A stretch of 64,000 bases of DNA from Paucibacter sp. DJ2R-2 (lineage in GTDB: Bacteria > Pseudomonadota > Gammaproteobacteria > Burkholderiales > Burkholderiaceae_C). The notes below the pieces were generated by a model. It saw only the letters and a list, made by a program, of their open reading frames with translations, did no database searches and was not told the origin of the DNA. A program made the position numbers and the translations under genes. Positions 62,927 through 64,000 of this stretch are shown piece after piece. The stretch is taken from assembly GCF_025717675.1 (NCBI RefSeq), contig NZ_JAJIRT010000013.1, positions 98,309 to 162,308 on the forward strand. Reading direction: 5' to 3'. The stretch's first letter is position 1. Each line of letters opens with the position of its first letter.

Positions 62927-63433
62927 TCAAACGCGGCGTTCGGCGAAGCCGTCCGCTGCAGCGAAGGGCTGAACTGCATCCGGCCACAATTCAGCCGCGC
63001 GATCAAGTTCACCCTCATGCGCTACGTATAGCTGACGATGCCGAACTTCGGCGAAGAACGCTGCGATTGCAGCCCTCTGTGCCGAGTCGAATCGGCCGAA
63101 ACGATTGCTGAAATACTCGGGCCTTGCATCAAGGCTCCCTTTGCGTGGCGTCAGGTGAATCACGGCGAACTCCAAGGCGCAGCTGTCCGGGTTCTCCAGC
63201 GCGTAGGCAAGGAATGCCGGCAAGTAGTAGTGCAACCCCTCCGGCCCCAACAGGGCTAGATCGCCGAAATGGGCGTCAAGGCGTTCGCCGGGAATTCCAC
63301 GGAATGAGTACGGCAACAGGTCCATTGCGAGTTCGTCGCATTCGGGGCATTCGTGGGGAGTGACTGATCGAGCGTTCGCTGGCTTTGCCACGTTCGAAAA
63401 GGCGCTATCGATGATCTTGACGGTGCTGCTCAT
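62927..63433 (-). CDS. DUF6714-like family protein
   Basis: 168-residue soluble protein with a CPEC pair (TPHECPECDELAMDLL), then LLGPEGLHYYLPAFLAYALE and RFDSAQRAAIAAFFAEVR. This pattern fits my recollection of the DUF6714 family. A GTTGAAC core sits three bases before the start codon. Function unknown. Confidence 0.72.
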   Translation of the reverse strand: MSSTVKIIDSAFSNVAKPANARSVTPHECPECDELAMDLLPYSFRGIPGERLDAHFGDLALLGPEGLHYYLPAFLAYALENPDSCALEFAVIHLTPRKGSLDARPEYFSNRFGRFDSAQRAAIAAFFAEVRHRQLYVAHEGELDRAAELWPDAVQPFAAADGFAERRV

Positions 63434-63436
63434 GCG

Positions 63437-63493
63437 GTTCAACGATTTAAACAAGCGGCGGCACTAGGCATCTACTTGATTGAAGGGTTGGTC
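63437..63493 (-). other. attC-like junction before DUF6714-like gene
   Basis: On minus, a degenerate GACCAAC (63493-63487) and a perfect GTTGAAC (63443-63437) bracket 57 bases. The adjoining arms CTTCAATCAAG and CTTGTTTAAATC are largely complementary (about 11 of 15 with the cores), as in simple attC sites. It includes the end of the nuclease-like gene. Confidence 0.4.
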
Positions 63494-63907
63494 ATCCAAG
63501 CCGCCATGTCCAATGCGCTCCCATGCTTCCTTGAACTGAGGCTGCTCATAACTAGTGGGTTGAAGCCAGTAAGAAACCCTACCGTCTTTCTCGCCTCGCT
63601 TGGCGAGCGCCTTTACTTCGGCTGGAGTAAGAACGAATGCCTGTGGAGACTCACTGGCGACTTTGTTTATGACAACCCAGAAATCACCCATGCACTTTTC
63701 CAAGGACTGCCCTAAAGGAACTGGATTCCGCTTGCTGAGTGCTTTGACTTGAATACCTTTGAAATGAGAGGCGTCATTACTGTAGGCAATGATGTCTACG
63801 CCGCGCGCATTTCTGGCCGTGGGCATGACATTCCAGCCAAGCAGAGAGAGTTTGTAGCAGCAGTAGTACAGGCCGAGGTTCCCAGTGATTTGCGGATTGA
63901 GGTTCAT
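63464..63907 (-). CDS. PD-(D/E)XK-like nuclease-fold protein
   Basis: 147-residue protein with NLGLYYCCYKLSLLGWNVMP, then RNARGVDIIAYS and FKGIQVKAL: the Asp and Gln-x-Lys spacing fits the catalytic core of the restriction-endonuclease-like fold. No partner methylase is adjacent. Start at the ATG of MNLNPQ; an upstream TTG could extend it by 16 residues. A GTTGGGC core is 12 bases before this ATG. Confidence 0.75.
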   Translation of the reverse strand: MNLNPQITGNLGLYYCCYKLSLLGWNVMPTARNARGVDIIAYSNDASHFKGIQVKALSKRNPVPLGQSLEKCMGDFWVVINKVASESPQAFVLTPAEVKALAKRGEKDGRVSYWLQPTSYEQPQFKEAWERIGHGGLDDQPFNQVDA

Positions 63908-63919
63908 GTAGTTTTTGGC

Positions 63920-64000
63920 GCCCAACGAGGCTGTCCAATAACCCGATATCCCCAACCACCCGCACTACTCTGGGCGTGTGAATGTCGGCGAAGGCGAGTT
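63920..64000 (-). other. partial attC-like site at window end
   Basis: A perfect GTTGGGC core (63926-63920) lies just before the nuclease-like gene. On minus, the window edge begins AAC, which would be the last three bases of an opposite RYYYAAC core starting outside the window. The site would then be about 85 bases. Unproven because it is cut by the window end. Confidence 0.3.

Overview
The window is GC-rich, densely coded chromosomal DNA of a betaproteobacterium, most likely a Burkholderiales member of the Roseateles/Paucibacter/Pelomonas/Rubrivivax kind. The grounds are overall protein character, PEP-CTERM proteins, a cytochrome c4, a Fur-type site of betaproteobacterial form, homogentisate catabolism with an IclR regulator, and SapC and DUF3369 proteins. 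Genus and species cannot be fixed from the sequence alone.

Layout. 1-5.4 kb: the end of hutF, then a chemoreceptor, a sensor kinase and a DUF3369 response regulator on one strand. 5.5-12.2 kb: housekeeping and metabolic genes (S10 peptidase, DUF429 protein, arginase with a vestigial second arginase tail, LOG protein, MoeB/ThiF enzyme, CtpA protease). 12.4-15.4 kb: a divergent iron-type ABC transporter (ATPase and fused permease) around a Fur-like box. 15.7-19.7 kb: a four-gene secreted-protein cluster containing a dockerin-bearing beta-propeller protein followed by a cohesin-domain PEP-CTERM protein. A tRNA-Arg and a tandem repeat follow.

20.2-31 kb: a six-gene minus-strand run moxR - small membrane protein - S9 peptidase - VWA protein - tamA - tamB. 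31-37 kb: cytochrome c4, HD-GYP phosphodiesterase, peptide-type binding protein, large lipoprotein, tRNA-Ser. 37-44.4 kb: apaH, CNNM/CorC-type protein, SapC protein, orphan pcaB, FeeM-type acyltransferase, EAL phosphodiesterase, IclR regulator. 45.2-50.8 kb: homogentisate operon (MBL hydrolase, FAD monooxygenase fused to DUF2783, hmgA, fahA). 51.3-55.4 kb: TonB-dependent receptor plus FucP-type sugar importer. 55.5-58.2 kb: small accessory genes and an 18-copy CAAG microsatellite.

58.3-64 kb is different. Parts of it, especially after 62 kb, are visibly less GC-rich. It carries short orphan genes, mostly on the minus strand: hypothetical, cupin, DUF2867, GNAT, membrane protein, DUF6714-like and a nuclease-like protein. 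Several junctions carry RYYYAAC / GTTRRRY core sites placed like integron attC sites, so this may be the edge of a gene-cassette array. A plus-strand PEP-CTERM gene and a beta-helix gene sit inside it. No integrase is visible.

The most unusual items are the cohesin/dockerin/PEP-CTERM cluster, the attC-like cassette junctions, the arginase tail duplication with only synonymous differences, the CAAG microsatellite, two large non-coding inverted repeats and the FAD-DUF2783 fusion.
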